This document shows, in pieces, positions 34,416-44,226 of a stretch of 64,000 nucleotides of DNA. The translations under genes and the position numbers were made by a program. Source of the DNA: Imbroritus primus (GTDB lineage: Bacteria; Pseudomonadota; Gammaproteobacteria; Burkholderiales; Burkholderiaceae); the NCBI RefSeq assembly GCF_964332355.1, contig NZ_OZ201293.1, forward strand, positions 1,984,001 to 2,048,000, given 5' to 3'. Every line of letters starts with the position of its first letter. Position 1 is the stretch's first letter. Under the pieces are notes generated by a model, which did not search any database, was not told the DNA's origin, and saw only the letters and a list, made by a program, of their open reading frames with translations.

Positions 34416-35342
34416 TCAGGTTTCGTCAGCGTCAGGCGGACATTGTACGCTGGCCTGCCGGGCGCCCCAGGCGTGGCGGGCGTCACTGGCACGGCGGAAA
34501 AACTTCTCGAGCGCATCGCCATTGGACTGCTCGACCTGGGTCTTCAGATGTGCCAGCACAGCCTGGTAGGTGGTGATCTCACGCAGCAGGGCGGTACGGT
34601 TTCCGATGCAGATATCGCGCCACATCTCCGGCGACGATGCGGCGATCCGAGTGGTATCGCGGAAACCGCTGCCGGCAAACGCCAGCTTGGCCTCGCTGTC
34701 CTCGGCGTTGACGACCTGTGCGACCAGGGCGAACGCCAGCAGATGCGGCAGATGGCTGACGGCCGCGAACATCGCATCGTGCTGGACAGCCGGCATGACG
34801 TGGCACACCGCGCCGGCAACCTCCCACATGCGCTGCACCGTGGACACATCCGGCGGCAGGTTTTCCTGCAGCGGGCATAGCACCACGCGCTTGCCGTCAT
34901 ACAGATCCGGCAGGGCCGCATCCACGCCGCTGACTTCACGGCCGGCGATCGGATGCGCCGGCACGAACTGCACGACCTTGTCGCCGAGCGCGGTCTTGGC
35001 TGCCACGATCACGTCGCCCTTGGTACTGCCTGCGTCCGTGACGATGGTGCCCGGCTGCAGATGCGGCTCGAGGGCGTGCAGGATGTTGAACGTCTGCGCG
35101 ACCGGCGCACACAGCACGACGATGGACGCATCGCGCAGCGCGTCTTCGAGTGGTGCGCTTTCGTCGATTACGCCCAGCTCAACCGCACGCGCCAGCGAGG
35201 TTGCCGAGCGCCCGACACCGATCACGCGGCCCACCGCGCCAGCACGCTTGAGCGCCAGCGCCAGCGAGCCACCGATCAGGCCGACGCCGATCACGACCAG
35301 TTTGGGAATCACGAATGTATTCACTTCGACACCACTGTCCAT
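34416..35342 (-). CDS. tyrA: Prephenate dehydrogenase
   Basis: This enzyme makes 4-hydroxyphenylpyruvate for tyrosine. It has 308 residues with NAD-binding VIGVGLIGGSLALALKRAG near residue 17, then VTDAGSTKGDVI and FVPAHPIAGREVSGVDAA. It has no chorismate mutase domain; that activity is in pheA. The start may be a few codons downstream. It sits between hisC and aroA. Confidence 0.95.
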   Translation of the reverse strand: MDSGVEVNTFVIPKLVVIGVGLIGGSLALALKRAGAVGRVIGVGRSATSLARAVELGVIDESAPLEDALRDASIVVLCAPVAQTFNILHALEPHLQPGTIVTDAGSTKGDVIVAAKTALGDKVVQFVPAHPIAGREVSGVDAALPDLYDGKRVVLCPLQENLPPDVSTVQRMWEVAGAVCHVMPAVQHDAMFAAVSHLPHLLAFALVAQVVNAEDSEAKLAFAGSGFRDTTRIAASSPEMWRDICIGNRTALLREITTYQAVLAHLKTQVEQSNGDALEKFFRRASDARHAWGARQASVQCPPDADET

Positions 35343-35394
35343 CGACGCGGGCGCCGCACCGATGCGGCCCCAGATTTGCGAGCGCGTCCGGCGC

Positions 35395-36531
35395 TCAGGC
35401 GGATTGCCCGGTCAGCGCCTGTTCCAGCGCGGTCAGGCAGGCAGCATTTTCTTCCGGCAGGCCGATGCTGACGCGAATCCATTGCGGCAACCCGTAGTTG
35501 CCGACCGGCCGCACGATGACACCCTGCTTGAGCAACGCGACGTTCACGCGTGCACCTGCGCCTTCATCCTCGCCGACCCGCACCAGCACGAAATTGCCAT
35601 AGGACGGCACATATTCCAGCCCGAGGCGCTCGAACCCGGCATACAACTGCGCCTTGCCAGCTGCATTGAGTGCGGCACTGCGTTGCAGGAAGTCCGTATC
35701 TCCGATCGCTGCCACGGCTGCGGCCTGCGCCATGGTGTTGACGTTGAACGGCTGGCGGATGCGGTTCAGCAGATCGGTCATGGCCGGCTGGGCCACGGCA
35801 TAGCCAATCCGCAGCCCCGCCAGGCCATAGGCCTTGGACAGGGTGCGCGACACCACCAGATTGGGATACTTGCGCACCCACGCGATGGCATCGTATTGGT
35901 CCTCGACCGGGAGATACTCGTTATATGCCTCGTCAAGCACGACCACGACATGCGGCGGCACCTTGGCAATGAACGCCTCAAGCACGGCCGCCGGCACGAA
36001 GGTACCAGTCGGATTGTTCGGATTGGCCAGGAACACCAGCCGCGTGTCCGGCGTGATGGCCTGCAGCATGCCATCGAGATCGTGGCCATAGGCCTGTGCC
36101 GGCACCTCGACGGCACGCGCGCCGACTTCCTGCGCTGCCAGCGCGTAGACGGCGAATGAGTACTGCGCGTAGACCACGCCCTGACCTGGCTCGACCAGCG
36201 CGTGGGCGCAGATCTCCAGAATATCGTTGCTGCCGTTGCCCAGCGTGAACCACGTATCGGGCAAATCGAACTTGCGTGCCAGCACGCCCTTCAGCACGAA
36301 ACCGTTCGAATCGGGGTAGCGCCCGAGATCGTCCAGTTCCTTGAGCATCGCGGCCCTGGCCGACGGCGGCATGCCCAGCGGATTCTCGTTCGATGCCAGC
36401 TTGACGATCTTCGACTCGTCAAGACCGTACTCGCGTGCCACCTCGGAAATCGGCCGGCCCGCGATATAAGGCGCAATCGCGCGGACATATTCAGGACCAA
36501 AGACAGAGGGGCGGGAAGCTGGGATCGACAT
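35395..36531 (-). CDS. hisC: Histidinol-phosphate/aromatic aminotransferase
   Basis: This PLP aminotransferase has 378 residues. The PLP Lys is in SRTLSKAYGLAGLRIGYAV, VFLANPNNPTGTFVPA is the cofactor segment, and the C-terminal Arg is in WIRVSIGLPEEN. In this location (pheA-hisC-tyrA) the enzyme is expected to act on aromatic keto acids as well as, or instead of, imidazole acetol phosphate. Confidence 0.94.
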   Translation of the reverse strand: MSIPASRPSVFGPEYVRAIAPYIAGRPISEVAREYGLDESKIVKLASNENPLGMPPSARAAMLKELDDLGRYPDSNGFVLKGVLARKFDLPDTWFTLGNGSNDILEICAHALVEPGQGVVYAQYSFAVYALAAQEVGARAVEVPAQAYGHDLDGMLQAITPDTRLVFLANPNNPTGTFVPAAVLEAFIAKVPPHVVVVLDEAYNEYLPVEDQYDAIAWVRKYPNLVVSRTLSKAYGLAGLRIGYAVAQPAMTDLLNRIRQPFNVNTMAQAAAVAAIGDTDFLQRSAALNAAGKAQLYAGFERLGLEYVPSYGNFVLVRVGEDEGAGARVNVALLKQGVIVRPVGNYGLPQWIRVSIGLPEENAACLTALEQALTGQSA

Positions 36532-36554
36532 GCGGTTTCCTTTGTTCTACGGTT

Positions 36555-37658
36555 TCAGCGGCTGGTCGGATAGGATCCGAGCACCTTGAAATAAGCGGCA
36601 TTGCGGCGCAACTCTTCCAGCGCCCGGGCCACCGGGGCATCCTGCTGGTGGCCCTCGACATCGACATAGAAGTAGTACTCCCATGCCCCGCTGCGGGCCG
36701 GTCGCGATTCGAAGCGGCACATCGACACGCCATTGGCAGCCAGAGGTGCGAGCAGTTGGTACACCGCGCCTGCCTTGTTCGGTACCGACAGCACCAGCGA
36801 AGTCTGGTCGCTGCCGCTCGATTCGGTTTCATAGCGGCCGATCACGGCAAAGCGCGTGCGGTTGTGCGGATCGTCCTCGACATGTGCATGCACGATATGC
36901 AGGCCATAGCGGTTAGCCGCCGACTCGGCCGCCAGGGCCGCGACGCTGTCATCCATCGATGCCATGCGCGCCGCCTCGGCGTTGCTTGACACCGGCTGGC
37001 GCTCGAGATGCGGGTAGTTCGCGGTAAGCCAGTGCTGGCATTGCGCCAGCGCCTGCGGATGCGCCCGTACCACCTTCACGTCGGCCATGTTGCCGGTGCG
37101 GTTCATCAGGTTATGGTGGACGCGCAAGGCAACCTCGCCGCTGATCTTGAGCGAAGTCTGGAGAAAAAGATCGAGTGTCCGCGACACCGCGCCTTCCGTC
37201 GAATTTTCCACGGGGACGATGCCATACTCCACGGTACCGGCTTCCACGGCGCGGAAGACTTCGTCAATCGACGTACAGGGCACGCCGCTCACATCATGAC
37301 CGAAGTGGGCGTACAGGGCCTGTTCCGAAAAGGTGCCAGCCGGCCCGAGATAAGCAGCCTCGATGGATTTTTCCAGCGCCCGGCATGCCGACATGACTTC
37401 ACGCCAGATGGTGGCCAGGCTTTCGTTTTTCAGCGGGCCCGGATTGTTATCCTGCACCTTCTGGACAACCTGCTGCTCGCGCTCCGGACGGAACACTTCC
37501 GCCCCAAACTTACGCTTGACGTCCCCTACGCGCAATGCGCAGCGCGCACGTTCATTCAGCAGGTGGATCAGCTGCGTATCCAGGGCATCGATCTCGGCGC
37601 GCAGCGGCGCCAGCGCATCAGTCAGCTGCTGGTCGCTTGAATCTTTCGGTTGCGTCAT
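36555..37658 (-). CDS. pheA: Chorismate mutase / prephenate dehydratase
   Basis: This bifunctional enzyme of phenylalanine synthesis has 367 residues. It has an AroQ-type mutase at residues 15-95 (LRAEIDALDTQLIHLLNERA), a dehydratase domain (AYLGPAGTFSEQALYAHFG, and VENSTEGAVSRTLDLF), and a C-terminal ACT domain (SLVLSVPNKAGAVYQLLAPL, FESRPARSGAWEYYFYVD), where phenylalanine would give feedback inhibition. The start MTQPKDSS is chosen over an earlier ATG 8 codons upstream. Confidence 0.96.
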   Translation of the reverse strand: MTQPKDSSDQQLTDALAPLRAEIDALDTQLIHLLNERARCALRVGDVKRKFGAEVFRPEREQQVVQKVQDNNPGPLKNESLATIWREVMSACRALEKSIEAAYLGPAGTFSEQALYAHFGHDVSGVPCTSIDEVFRAVEAGTVEYGIVPVENSTEGAVSRTLDLFLQTSLKISGEVALRVHHNLMNRTGNMADVKVVRAHPQALAQCQHWLTANYPHLERQPVSSNAEAARMASMDDSVAALAAESAANRYGLHIVHAHVEDDPHNRTRFAVIGRYETESSGSDQTSLVLSVPNKAGAVYQLLAPLAANGVSMCRFESRPARSGAWEYYFYVDVEGHQQDAPVARALEELRRNAAYFKVLGSYPTSR

Positions 37659-37721
37659 GGCAGATTCCAGAGGGCAATACATGAAACGCGCGCCAAAACA
37701 CCGGCCCGCGTGTGTTCGTGA

Positions 37722-38876
37722 TCAGGCGGAGGTGCGCTCGAACTCTCGCATGAATTCGATCAGCGCCTGCACGCCAGCAAGCGGCATGGCGTTATAGATG
37801 CTGGCACGCATGCCGCCTACCAGCTTGTGTCCTTTCAGTTGCACCAGTCCGCGCGCGCGCGCGGCTTCGAGGAAGGCGTCATTGCGGGTGGCATCGCGCA
37901 GCTGGAACGGGACGTTCATGCGCGAGCGGCACGCCGGATCGACGCGATTAACATAGAACGCGCTGCTGTCGAGGTAGTCGTACAGAAGCTGCGCCTTGGC
38001 GATATTCGCGCGTTCGATGCCAGCCACGCCACCCTGCCGCTTGAGCCACTGGAATACCAGTCCGGCGATGTAGATGGCATACGTGGGCGGCGTGTTGTAC
38101 ATCGAGTCTGCATCCGACACGATGCGCCAGTTGAAAGCCGTGGGCGTGATCGGCAAGGCATGGTCCAGCAGGTCGTCGCGGACGATCACCAGCGTCAGCC
38201 CGGCTGGGCCGATGTTCTTCTGTGCGCCGGCATACACAACGCCGACACGGCTGAAATCGATCGGGCGCGAGAGGATGTGGCTCGACGCATCGGCCACCAC
38301 CACGCGTCCAGAGTCCTGGCCAATCATCGGCACTTGGTGATATTCCACCCCGACGATGGTCTCGTTGGTGCACAGGTGGACATAGGCCGCCTCGTCGGAC
38401 AGGCGCCATTCCGCAACTGGCGGAATCGAGAGAAAACCCTGCGCTTCGGTGCTGGCGGCGATATTGACTTCGCCGTACTTGCGCGCTTCTTCCTGGGACT
38501 TGATCGACCAGGTACCGGTCACCACGTAATCGGCTTTTGGCGTGAGACCGGCGCGCCGGCCGATCAGGTTCATCGGCACAATGGCGTTCTCGGCAATCGC
38601 CCCGCCCTGCATAAACAGGATGCGAAAATTGTCGGGCACTGCCAGCAACTCACGCAGATCGGCAAACGCCTGCGCCAGGATGCTGCCAAACTCCTTGCCG
38701 CGATGACTCATTTCCATCACGCTCATGCCGCACCCATGCCACGACAGCATTTCGTCGGCGGCCTGCTGCAGCACCTCGGCGGGCAATGCCGACGGACCGG
38801 CGGAGAAGTTATAGAGGCGCCCTGCCGCGCCGGGCTGGGCCTGACCGGGAATTTGCATGTCTGGCTGAAATGTCAT
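37722..38876 (-). CDS. serC: Phosphoserine aminotransferase
   Basis: This PLP enzyme acts in serine and pyridoxine synthesis. It has about 384 residues. YNFSAGPSALPAEVLQQAAD is the N-terminal signature, the PLP Lys is in VVYAGAQKNIGPAGLTLVIV, and NTPPTYAIYIAGLVFQWLK follows. The N-terminus is uncertain: ATG 38876 directly follows the U-tract of a terminator-like hairpin, and ATG 38858 is an alternative. It is the first gene of the serC-pheA-hisC-tyrA-aroA series. Confidence 0.95.
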   Translation of the reverse strand: MTFQPDMQIPGQAQPGAAGRLYNFSAGPSALPAEVLQQAADEMLSWHGCGMSVMEMSHRGKEFGSILAQAFADLRELLAVPDNFRILFMQGGAIAENAIVPMNLIGRRAGLTPKADYVVTGTWSIKSQEEARKYGEVNIAASTEAQGFLSIPPVAEWRLSDEAAYVHLCTNETIVGVEYHQVPMIGQDSGRVVVADASSHILSRPIDFSRVGVVYAGAQKNIGPAGLTLVIVRDDLLDHALPITPTAFNWRIVSDADSMYNTPPTYAIYIAGLVFQWLKRQGGVAGIERANIAKAQLLYDYLDSSAFYVNRVDPACRSRMNVPFQLRDATRNDAFLEAARARGLVQLKGHKLVGGMRASIYNAMPLAGVQALIEFMREFERTSA

Positions 38877-38877
38877 G

Positions 38878-38920
38878 AGAAAAAAGAAATGGCTGCTGGT
38901 GCGCCACCAAGCAGCCATTA
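38878..38920 (-). terminator. Terminator/attenuator immediately before serC
   Basis: The minus strand reads AATGGCTGCTTGGTG...CACCAGCAGCCATT (one bulged A) followed by TTCTTTTTTCTC, a good intrinsic terminator. It lies between the DUF2059 gene and serC and its U-tract ends at the serC start codon. It ends upstream transcription and may attenuate serC if the serC promoter lies upstream of it. Confidence 0.75.
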
Positions 38921-39003
38921 TCCCTCAAACCCGGGCAGGATGGCGGTTTCGCCACCGCCCCGCTGGGTTTTTCACGCGCCGGACCGACGCCTGCAACCAC
39001 CCA

Positions 39004-39552
39004 TTACTTGGCAGCGGCAATTTCCTTGTCGGCCGAATCACGCATCGCCTTGCCAACCTGCGGCCCGTACTTCTGCATCATCGAGCCCCAGATTTCCTGC
39101 GTTGCCTTGCCCTGGTTGGTCATGAACTTCTGACCGCTCGGGGATTTCAGGAACGTGGTCAGGTCCTTGATTTCCTGCGTGGTGTAGTACTTGCCGAAGG
39201 CTTCGTAGTGCGCCTTGGTCGCATCCGAGCGGAACGCGTCGGTGCCGAACTGCTTGCCAGCCTGATCGACCACGCGCTGGACCGCGCCATTCTTCTTGAG
39301 CTTCTCGACGGCCGCCTGCTTCTGCTTGTCGTCCATCGTCTTGTTTTCGATCAGTGCCTGCTCGAGCACCAGCGGCGCATCCTGCTTGGCGCTCTGCTGC
39401 CAGTTTTCACTCTGACCCTTGATGGCCTGGTCGACCTGCATCACGGAGAGGAGCTCCTTGATGGCTGCAGTCTTTTCCGCATCGGCCTGGGCAAAAGCGA
39501 AGGTCGGCACCAGGGCCGCTGCGATCATTGCCTGCTTGAACATCTTGTGCAT
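39004..39552 (-). CDS. DUF2059 exported protein
   Basis: This periplasmic protein of 182 residues has a signal peptide (MFKQAMIAAALVPTFAFAQA) and a helical DUF2059 domain (YEAFGKYYTTQEIKDLTTFL). aggag lies before the chosen ATG; a longer upstream in-frame ATG would spoil the signal peptide. The function of the family is unknown. It is regularly found between gyrA and serC in this family of bacteria. Confidence 0.85.
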   Translation of the reverse strand: MHKMFKQAMIAAALVPTFAFAQADAEKTAAIKELLSVMQVDQAIKGQSENWQQSAKQDAPLVLEQALIENKTMDDKQKQAAVEKLKKNGAVQRVVDQAGKQFGTDAFRSDATKAHYEAFGKYYTTQEIKDLTTFLKSPSGQKFMTNQGKATQEIWGSMMQKYGPQVGKAMRDSADKEIAAAK

Positions 39553-39634
39553 TTTCACTCCTGGAGAGGACGTGTGGTTGAGTACCCCATGGTGCCAGAG
39601 CAGTTCCACGGGGCGATATCAAATTTGCATCTAC

Positions 39635-42292
39635 TTACGAATTCCCGGCGTCGGACTCGGGCGCAGTACCCTCCTCCGTATCTCCGCTACCCTCACCCAG
39701 ATCGGACTCGGCATCGCTCTCGACGATCCGCTGCAGCCCGGAAAGCTTGTTGCCCTCATCCACGCTGATCAGCGTCACGCCCTGCGTCGCCCGGCCCATT
39801 TCCCGGATCTCGCTGACACGCGTACGAATCAGCACGCCGCCCGTGGTGATGAGCATGATCTCGTCTTCCGGCGACACAAGTGCCGCAGCCACCACTTTAC
39901 CGTTTCTTTCGCTGGTCTGGATGGCAATCATGCCCTTCGTGCCGCGGCCATGACGGGTATATTCGGAAATCGGCGTGCGCTTGCCGTAGCCATTCTCGGT
40001 GGCGGTCAGCACGCTCGGCTGCACGGCATCGCCAGCGGTTGCTTCCGACTCCGCATGCGCCACCAGCATGGCGATCACCTGCTGGCCATCCTCGAGATTC
40101 ATGCCACGCACGCCACGCGCCTGCCGGCCCATGGGGCGAACATCGTTCTCATCGAAACGCACAGCCTTGCCGGCGTCCGAGAACAGCATGACGTCATGCT
40201 TGCCAGCGGTGATTGCCGCCCCGATCAGGAAGTCACCCTCATCAAGATCGACCGCGATGATGCCGGCCTTGCGCGGATTGGAGAAGTCCGTGAGTGCGGT
40301 CTTCTTGACGGTGCCCTTCGACGTCGCCATGAAGACGAAGTGCTCTTCATCGAACTGCTTCACTGGCAGGATGACATTGATCTTTTCGCCATCGCTCAGC
40401 GGGAACATGTTGACGATCGGCCGGCCACGCGAATTGCGCGAGCCCTGCGGCACCTCCCACACCTTGAGCCAGTACAGGCGCCCGCGGTTCGAGAAGCACA
40501 GGATGTAATCGTGCGTATTGGCGACGAACAGCGTATCGATCCAGTCGTCGTCCTTGGTGGCCGTGGCCTGCTTGCCACGTCCGCCACGCTTCTGGGCGCG
40601 GTATTCGGAAATCGGCTGGCTCTTCATATAGCCGCCATGCGACAGCGTCACCACCATGTCCTGCGGCGTGATCAGATCCTCGGTATCGAGCTCGGTCGCA
40701 TTGTTCTCGATGAACGAACGGCGCACATCGCCAAATTCCTGCCGGATGGCAGTCAGTTCGGTGATGATGATTTCCGTGATCCGCGCCGGACGCGCCAGGA
40801 TATCGAGCAGATCGGCAATCTGCCCCATCACATCGCGGTACTCCTGGACGATCTTGTCCTGCTCCAGCCCGGTCAGGCGCTGCAGGCGCATCTGCAGGAT
40901 TTCCTGCGCCTGCACTTCCGACAGGCGGTACAGGCCGTCGGCCTGCATACCGAACTGCGGGGACAGATTATCGGGGCGATATGCGCTGCGGCCACCCGGC
41001 GTGTCGCTTTCGGCACGCGCCAACATGTCGCGCACAAGGCTCGAATCCCAACTGCGCTCCATCAGCGCCTGCCGCGCGATCGGCGGCGTCGGCGCGGACT
41101 TGATCAGTTCGATGAATTCATCGATGTTCGCCAGCGCCACGGCCAGGCCTTCCAGCACATGGCCCCGCTCGCGCGCCTTGCGCAGCTCGAACACCGTACG
41201 ACGGGTGATGACTTCGCGCCGGTGCGAGAGGAAGCACTCGAGCATCTGGCGCAGGTTCAGCAGGCGCGGCTGGCCATCGACCAGCGCCACCATGTTCATG
41301 CCGAACGTATCCTGCAACTGCGTCAGCTTGTAGAGGTTGTTCAGCACGACTTCCGGCACTTCGCCGCGCTTCAGCTCGATCACCACCCGCATGCCGGACT
41401 TGTCCGACTCGTCACGGATGTCGGAAATGCCTTCGACCTTTTTCTCGGTCACCAGCTCGGCGATCCGCTCAAGCAGCGTGCGCTTGTTGACCTGATAAGG
41501 CAGCTCATCGACGATGATCGCCTGGCGCTGGCCACGGTCGATATCCTCGAAATGGGTCTTGGCGCGCATGACCACGCGGCCACGGCCGGTACGGTAACCA
41601 TCGCGGACGCCAGACACGCCATAAATAATGCCAGCGGTCGGGAAGTCGGGCGCCGGAATGATTTCGATCAGCTCATCGACGCTGGCCTCCGGATTGCGCA
41701 GCAAATGCAGGCATCCATCGACAATTTCACACAAGTTGTGTGGCGGGATATTCGTCGCCATCCCCACGGCGATCCCCGACGAACCATTGATCAGCAGGTT
41801 CGGGATTCGGGTGGGCAGGACCAGCGGCTCCGTTTCCGAGCCATCGTAGTTGGGCCCGAAGTCGACCGTTTCCTTGTCGATATCCGCCAGCATCTCGTGG
41901 GCGATCTTCGACAGGCGGATTTCCGTGTACCGCATCGCGGCAGCGTTGTCGCCGTCCACCGAGCCAAAGTTTCCCTGCCCGTCGACCAGCATGTAACGCA
42001 GAGAGAAGTCCTGCGCCATGCGGACGATCGTATCGTATACAGCAGAGTCCCCATGCGGGTGATACTTACCGATCACATCACCAACGATACGCGCCGACTT
42101 CTTGTAAGCGCGATTCCAATCGTTGTTCAACTCGTGCATCGCGAACAGTACGCGGCGATGCACGGGCTTCAGGCCATCGCGGACATCGGGGAGCGCGCGC
42201 CCCACGATCACGCTCATTGCGTAATCGAGATAGGACTTGCGCATTTCCTCTTCCAGCGAGACCGGAAGCGTTTCTTTAGCGAATTGATCCAT
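39635..42292 (-). CDS. gyrA: DNA gyrase subunit A
   Basis: This is the DNA-cleaving subunit of gyrase. It has 885 residues: the breakage-reunion domain with catalytic Tyr122 (AAAMRYTEIRL), then the six-bladed C-terminal wrapping domain with the GyrA-box segment QKRGGRGKQA. The numbering matches E. coli through the quinolone-resistance region, and Ser83 and Asp87 (GDSAVYD) are wild type, so no classic quinolone-resistance change is present here. The C-terminus is acidic. Confidence 0.98.
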   Translation of the reverse strand: MDQFAKETLPVSLEEEMRKSYLDYAMSVIVGRALPDVRDGLKPVHRRVLFAMHELNNDWNRAYKKSARIVGDVIGKYHPHGDSAVYDTIVRMAQDFSLRYMLVDGQGNFGSVDGDNAAAMRYTEIRLSKIAHEMLADIDKETVDFGPNYDGSETEPLVLPTRIPNLLINGSSGIAVGMATNIPPHNLCEIVDGCLHLLRNPEASVDELIEIIPAPDFPTAGIIYGVSGVRDGYRTGRGRVVMRAKTHFEDIDRGQRQAIIVDELPYQVNKRTLLERIAELVTEKKVEGISDIRDESDKSGMRVVIELKRGEVPEVVLNNLYKLTQLQDTFGMNMVALVDGQPRLLNLRQMLECFLSHRREVITRRTVFELRKARERGHVLEGLAVALANIDEFIELIKSAPTPPIARQALMERSWDSSLVRDMLARAESDTPGGRSAYRPDNLSPQFGMQADGLYRLSEVQAQEILQMRLQRLTGLEQDKIVQEYRDVMGQIADLLDILARPARITEIIITELTAIRQEFGDVRRSFIENNATELDTEDLITPQDMVVTLSHGGYMKSQPISEYRAQKRGGRGKQATATKDDDWIDTLFVANTHDYILCFSNRGRLYWLKVWEVPQGSRNSRGRPIVNMFPLSDGEKINVILPVKQFDEEHFVFMATSKGTVKKTALTDFSNPRKAGIIAVDLDEGDFLIGAAITAGKHDVMLFSDAGKAVRFDENDVRPMGRQARGVRGMNLEDGQQVIAMLVAHAESEATAGDAVQPSVLTATENGYGKRTPISEYTRHGRGTKGMIAIQTSERNGKVVAAALVSPEDEIMLITTGGVLIRTRVSEIREMGRATQGVTLISVDEGNKLSGLQRIVESDAESDLGEGSGDTEEGTAPESDAGNS

Positions 42293-42701
42293 TGCGCCTT
42301 ACTATGGAAAGGCCCGACGAATAGACGCAAGTCTGGCGGGCAACAGTGCATTTTAACATGCGCGGCCCCCGCATCCCAGCAGGCAGCACAGCGCCCAGCC
42401 CCGCTCGGAACTGCGTTTCCGTGATCCACGCATCGCATGCAAAACCCAGTCTCGACAACGCTTTGCAGGGTGCCGGGGCTTTGTTGCATCAACACCACAG
42501 GGCTCCACCCTGTGCTTTGAATTGAATATATTTACTTCTTAGGAAACGAGCCTTGTGGCACAATTCCCCAGCGAAGAGGCAGGCATTTTTCGAAGTGGAG
42601 CATCCGCCACATCGAGAATGTTATACTCCGAAGAATGTATGACTTGTTTTCGTCCCTTGCTCGCAGTCATTCTGCGGTGATCTCATCCTGAGAGGAGAAT
42701 T
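42293..42701. other. Divergent intergenic region gyrA/ompA
   Basis: No gene is seen. It contains a CACAGGG / CCCTGTG hairpin (42496-42514) in a locally AT-rich block, and a TATACT box at 42622-42627 that is a plausible -10 for ompA. The gyrA promoter must also be here. Confidence 0.55.
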
Positions 42702-43364
42702 ATGAAAAAATTTGCCAAGCTCGCACTCACTGCAGCGGCAGCAGTGCTGGCCGTGTCCGCTCACGCTCAGTCGGTGCCTTACGAAAAGAAGGCAGTGAAC
42801 GACAACTGGGGTAACGGCACCAGCGAATGGGTCTGGAAGAACGGTACCAACGAACTGTGCTGGCGAGATGGCTTCTGGACTCCGGCCACTGCCAATGCAC
42901 AATGTGACGGCGCCCTGGCTCCGGCCGCAGCTCCGGCTGCAACGCCGACCCCGGCCGCTCCGGTTGCTCCGGTCGTGTCCAGCGAAAAAGTGACGTTTGC
43001 TGCTGACGCCCTGTTCGACTTCGACAAGGCTGTCCTGAAGCCGGAAGGCCGCGCCAAGCTGGACGACCTGGTCTCCAAGCTGCAAGGCATCACCCTCGAA
43101 GTGATCATCGCCGTCGGCCACACCGACTCGTTTGGTTCGGACAAGTACAACGATCGCCTGTCGATCCGTCGTGCTGAAGCCGTCAAGGCCTATCTGGTCA
43201 GCAAGGGCGTCGAAGCCAACCGCGTGTACACCGAAGGCAAGGGCGAGCGCCAGCTGAAGGTCGATCCGAAGTCGTGCAAGGGTAATCGCAAGGCTCAGAT
43301 CGCTTGCCAGCAGCCGAACCGCCGCGTGGAAGTGGAAGTGGTTGGTACCCGCTCCGCGAAGTAA
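42702..43364 (+). CDS. ompA: OmpA-family outer-membrane protein (short)
   Basis: This peptidoglycan-binding outer-membrane protein of 220 residues has a signal peptide ending at AHAQ, a short middle region with an Ala/Pro-rich linker (residues 69-90), and the OmpA C-terminal domain (LFDFDKAVLKPEGRAKLDDL, VGHTDSFGSDKYNDRLSIRR, QQPNRRVEVEV). It lacks the eight-strand N-terminal barrel of E. coli OmpA. aggag precedes the ATG, and a good terminator follows. Confidence 0.93.
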   Translation: MKKFAKLALTAAAAVLAVSAHAQSVPYEKKAVNDNWGNGTSEWVWKNGTNELCWRDGFWTPATANAQCDGALAPAAAPAATPTPAAPVAPVVSSEKVTFAADALFDFDKAVLKPEGRAKLDDLVSKLQGITLEVIIAVGHTDSFGSDKYNDRLSIRRAEAVKAYLVSKGVEANRVYTEGKGERQLKVDPKSCKGNRKAQIACQQPNRRVEVEVVGTRSAK

Positions 43365-43384
43365 TCGGGATTTATTCCGGTTTG

Positions 43385-43412
43385 AAAGCCCAGCGCAAGC
43401 TGGGCTTTTTTA
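43385..43412 (+). terminator. Intrinsic terminator after ompA
   Basis: AAAGCCCAGC-GCAA-GCTGGGCTTT forms a 10-bp perfect stem followed by TTTATTT. Confidence 0.93.
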
Positions 43413-43499
43413 TTTGTGCCGCACTAATTTGATACAGTAGGCGTCTGATACACCCCGTCTGACACACAACGCCCGACGCCGCAGGCCCCAGAGAACCGC

Positions 43500-44210
43500 A
43501 TGACCCACCCCCATACCGCCAACGCCGACCCACGAGAAATCGACAAGTTCAGCGAACTCGCCCATCGCTGGTGGGACCCCGCCAGCGAATTCAAGCCACT
43601 GCATGACCTGAATCCGCTGCGTTTCGGCTGGATCGATGGCATCGCCCACCTGAGCGACAAGACAGTCCTCGACGTTGGCTGCGGCGGCGGCATTCTCTCC
43701 GAAAGCATGGCTCGCCGTGGCGCACGCGTCAAAGGCATCGACCTCTCGCGCAAGGCCTTGCAGGTTGCCGACCTGCACAGCCTGGAGAGCGGCATTACCA
43801 TCGACTACGAAGAGATCGCCGTGGAGGCACTGGCCGTACGCGAACCGGCGGCATTCGACGTCGTGACGTGCATGGAAATGCTCGAGCATGTGCCGGAACC
43901 CGCCTCCGTGGTAAACGCCTGCGCCCAGCTCGTACGGCCCGGTGGATATGTCTTTTTCTCCACCCTGAACCGTACGCCCAAGGCCTACCTGCTCGCGGTC
44001 CTGGGGGCCGAGTACATCCTCAGGATGTTGCCGCGCGGCACGCATGACTACGAAAAATTCATCCCGCCGGCGCAGCTGGCACATGCGATTCGCCACGCGG
44101 GGCTCGAAATCGTCGAGATCCGGGGCATGACCTACAATCCGCTCACGCAGATCTACAAACTCAGCCGCGATACCGACGTGAACTACATGGTCGCCTGCCG
44201 CCGCATCTGA
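43500..44210 (+). CDS. ubiG: Ubiquinone biosynthesis O-methyltransferase
   Basis: This SAM-dependent enzyme performs the two O-methylations of ubiquinone synthesis. It has 236 residues. FSELAHRWWDPASEFKPLHD is the UbiG N-terminal signature, VLDVGCGGGILSESMARRGA binds SAM, and MEMLEHVPEP and LNRTPKAYLLAVLGAEYIL are further conserved parts. It overlaps no neighbour and is followed after 16 bp by gph. Confidence 0.96.
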   Translation: MTHPHTANADPREIDKFSELAHRWWDPASEFKPLHDLNPLRFGWIDGIAHLSDKTVLDVGCGGGILSESMARRGARVKGIDLSRKALQVADLHSLESGITIDYEEIAVEALAVREPAAFDVVTCMEMLEHVPEPASVVNACAQLVRPGGYVFFSTLNRTPKAYLLAVLGAEYILRMLPRGTHDYEKFIPPAQLAHAIRHAGLEIVEIRGMTYNPLTQIYKLSRDTDVNYMVACRRI

Positions 44211-44226
44211 TTACCCGAATCTCCCC

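Noticed and set aside
39635..42292. Quinolone-resistance mutation in gyrA
   Set aside because: Ser83 and Asp87 are both present in GDSAVYD with numbering identical to E. coli, so the region is wild type.
39419..42424. A 1001-codon plus-strand open frame
   Set aside because: It is exactly antisense to gyrA. No start site or family motif was seen; gyrA is unambiguous.
42476..42500. Sequence resembling the end of an IS903/IS5-group element (GGCTTTGTTG...)
   Set aside because: Only about ten bases match, no second end, target duplication or transposase remnant is present nearby.
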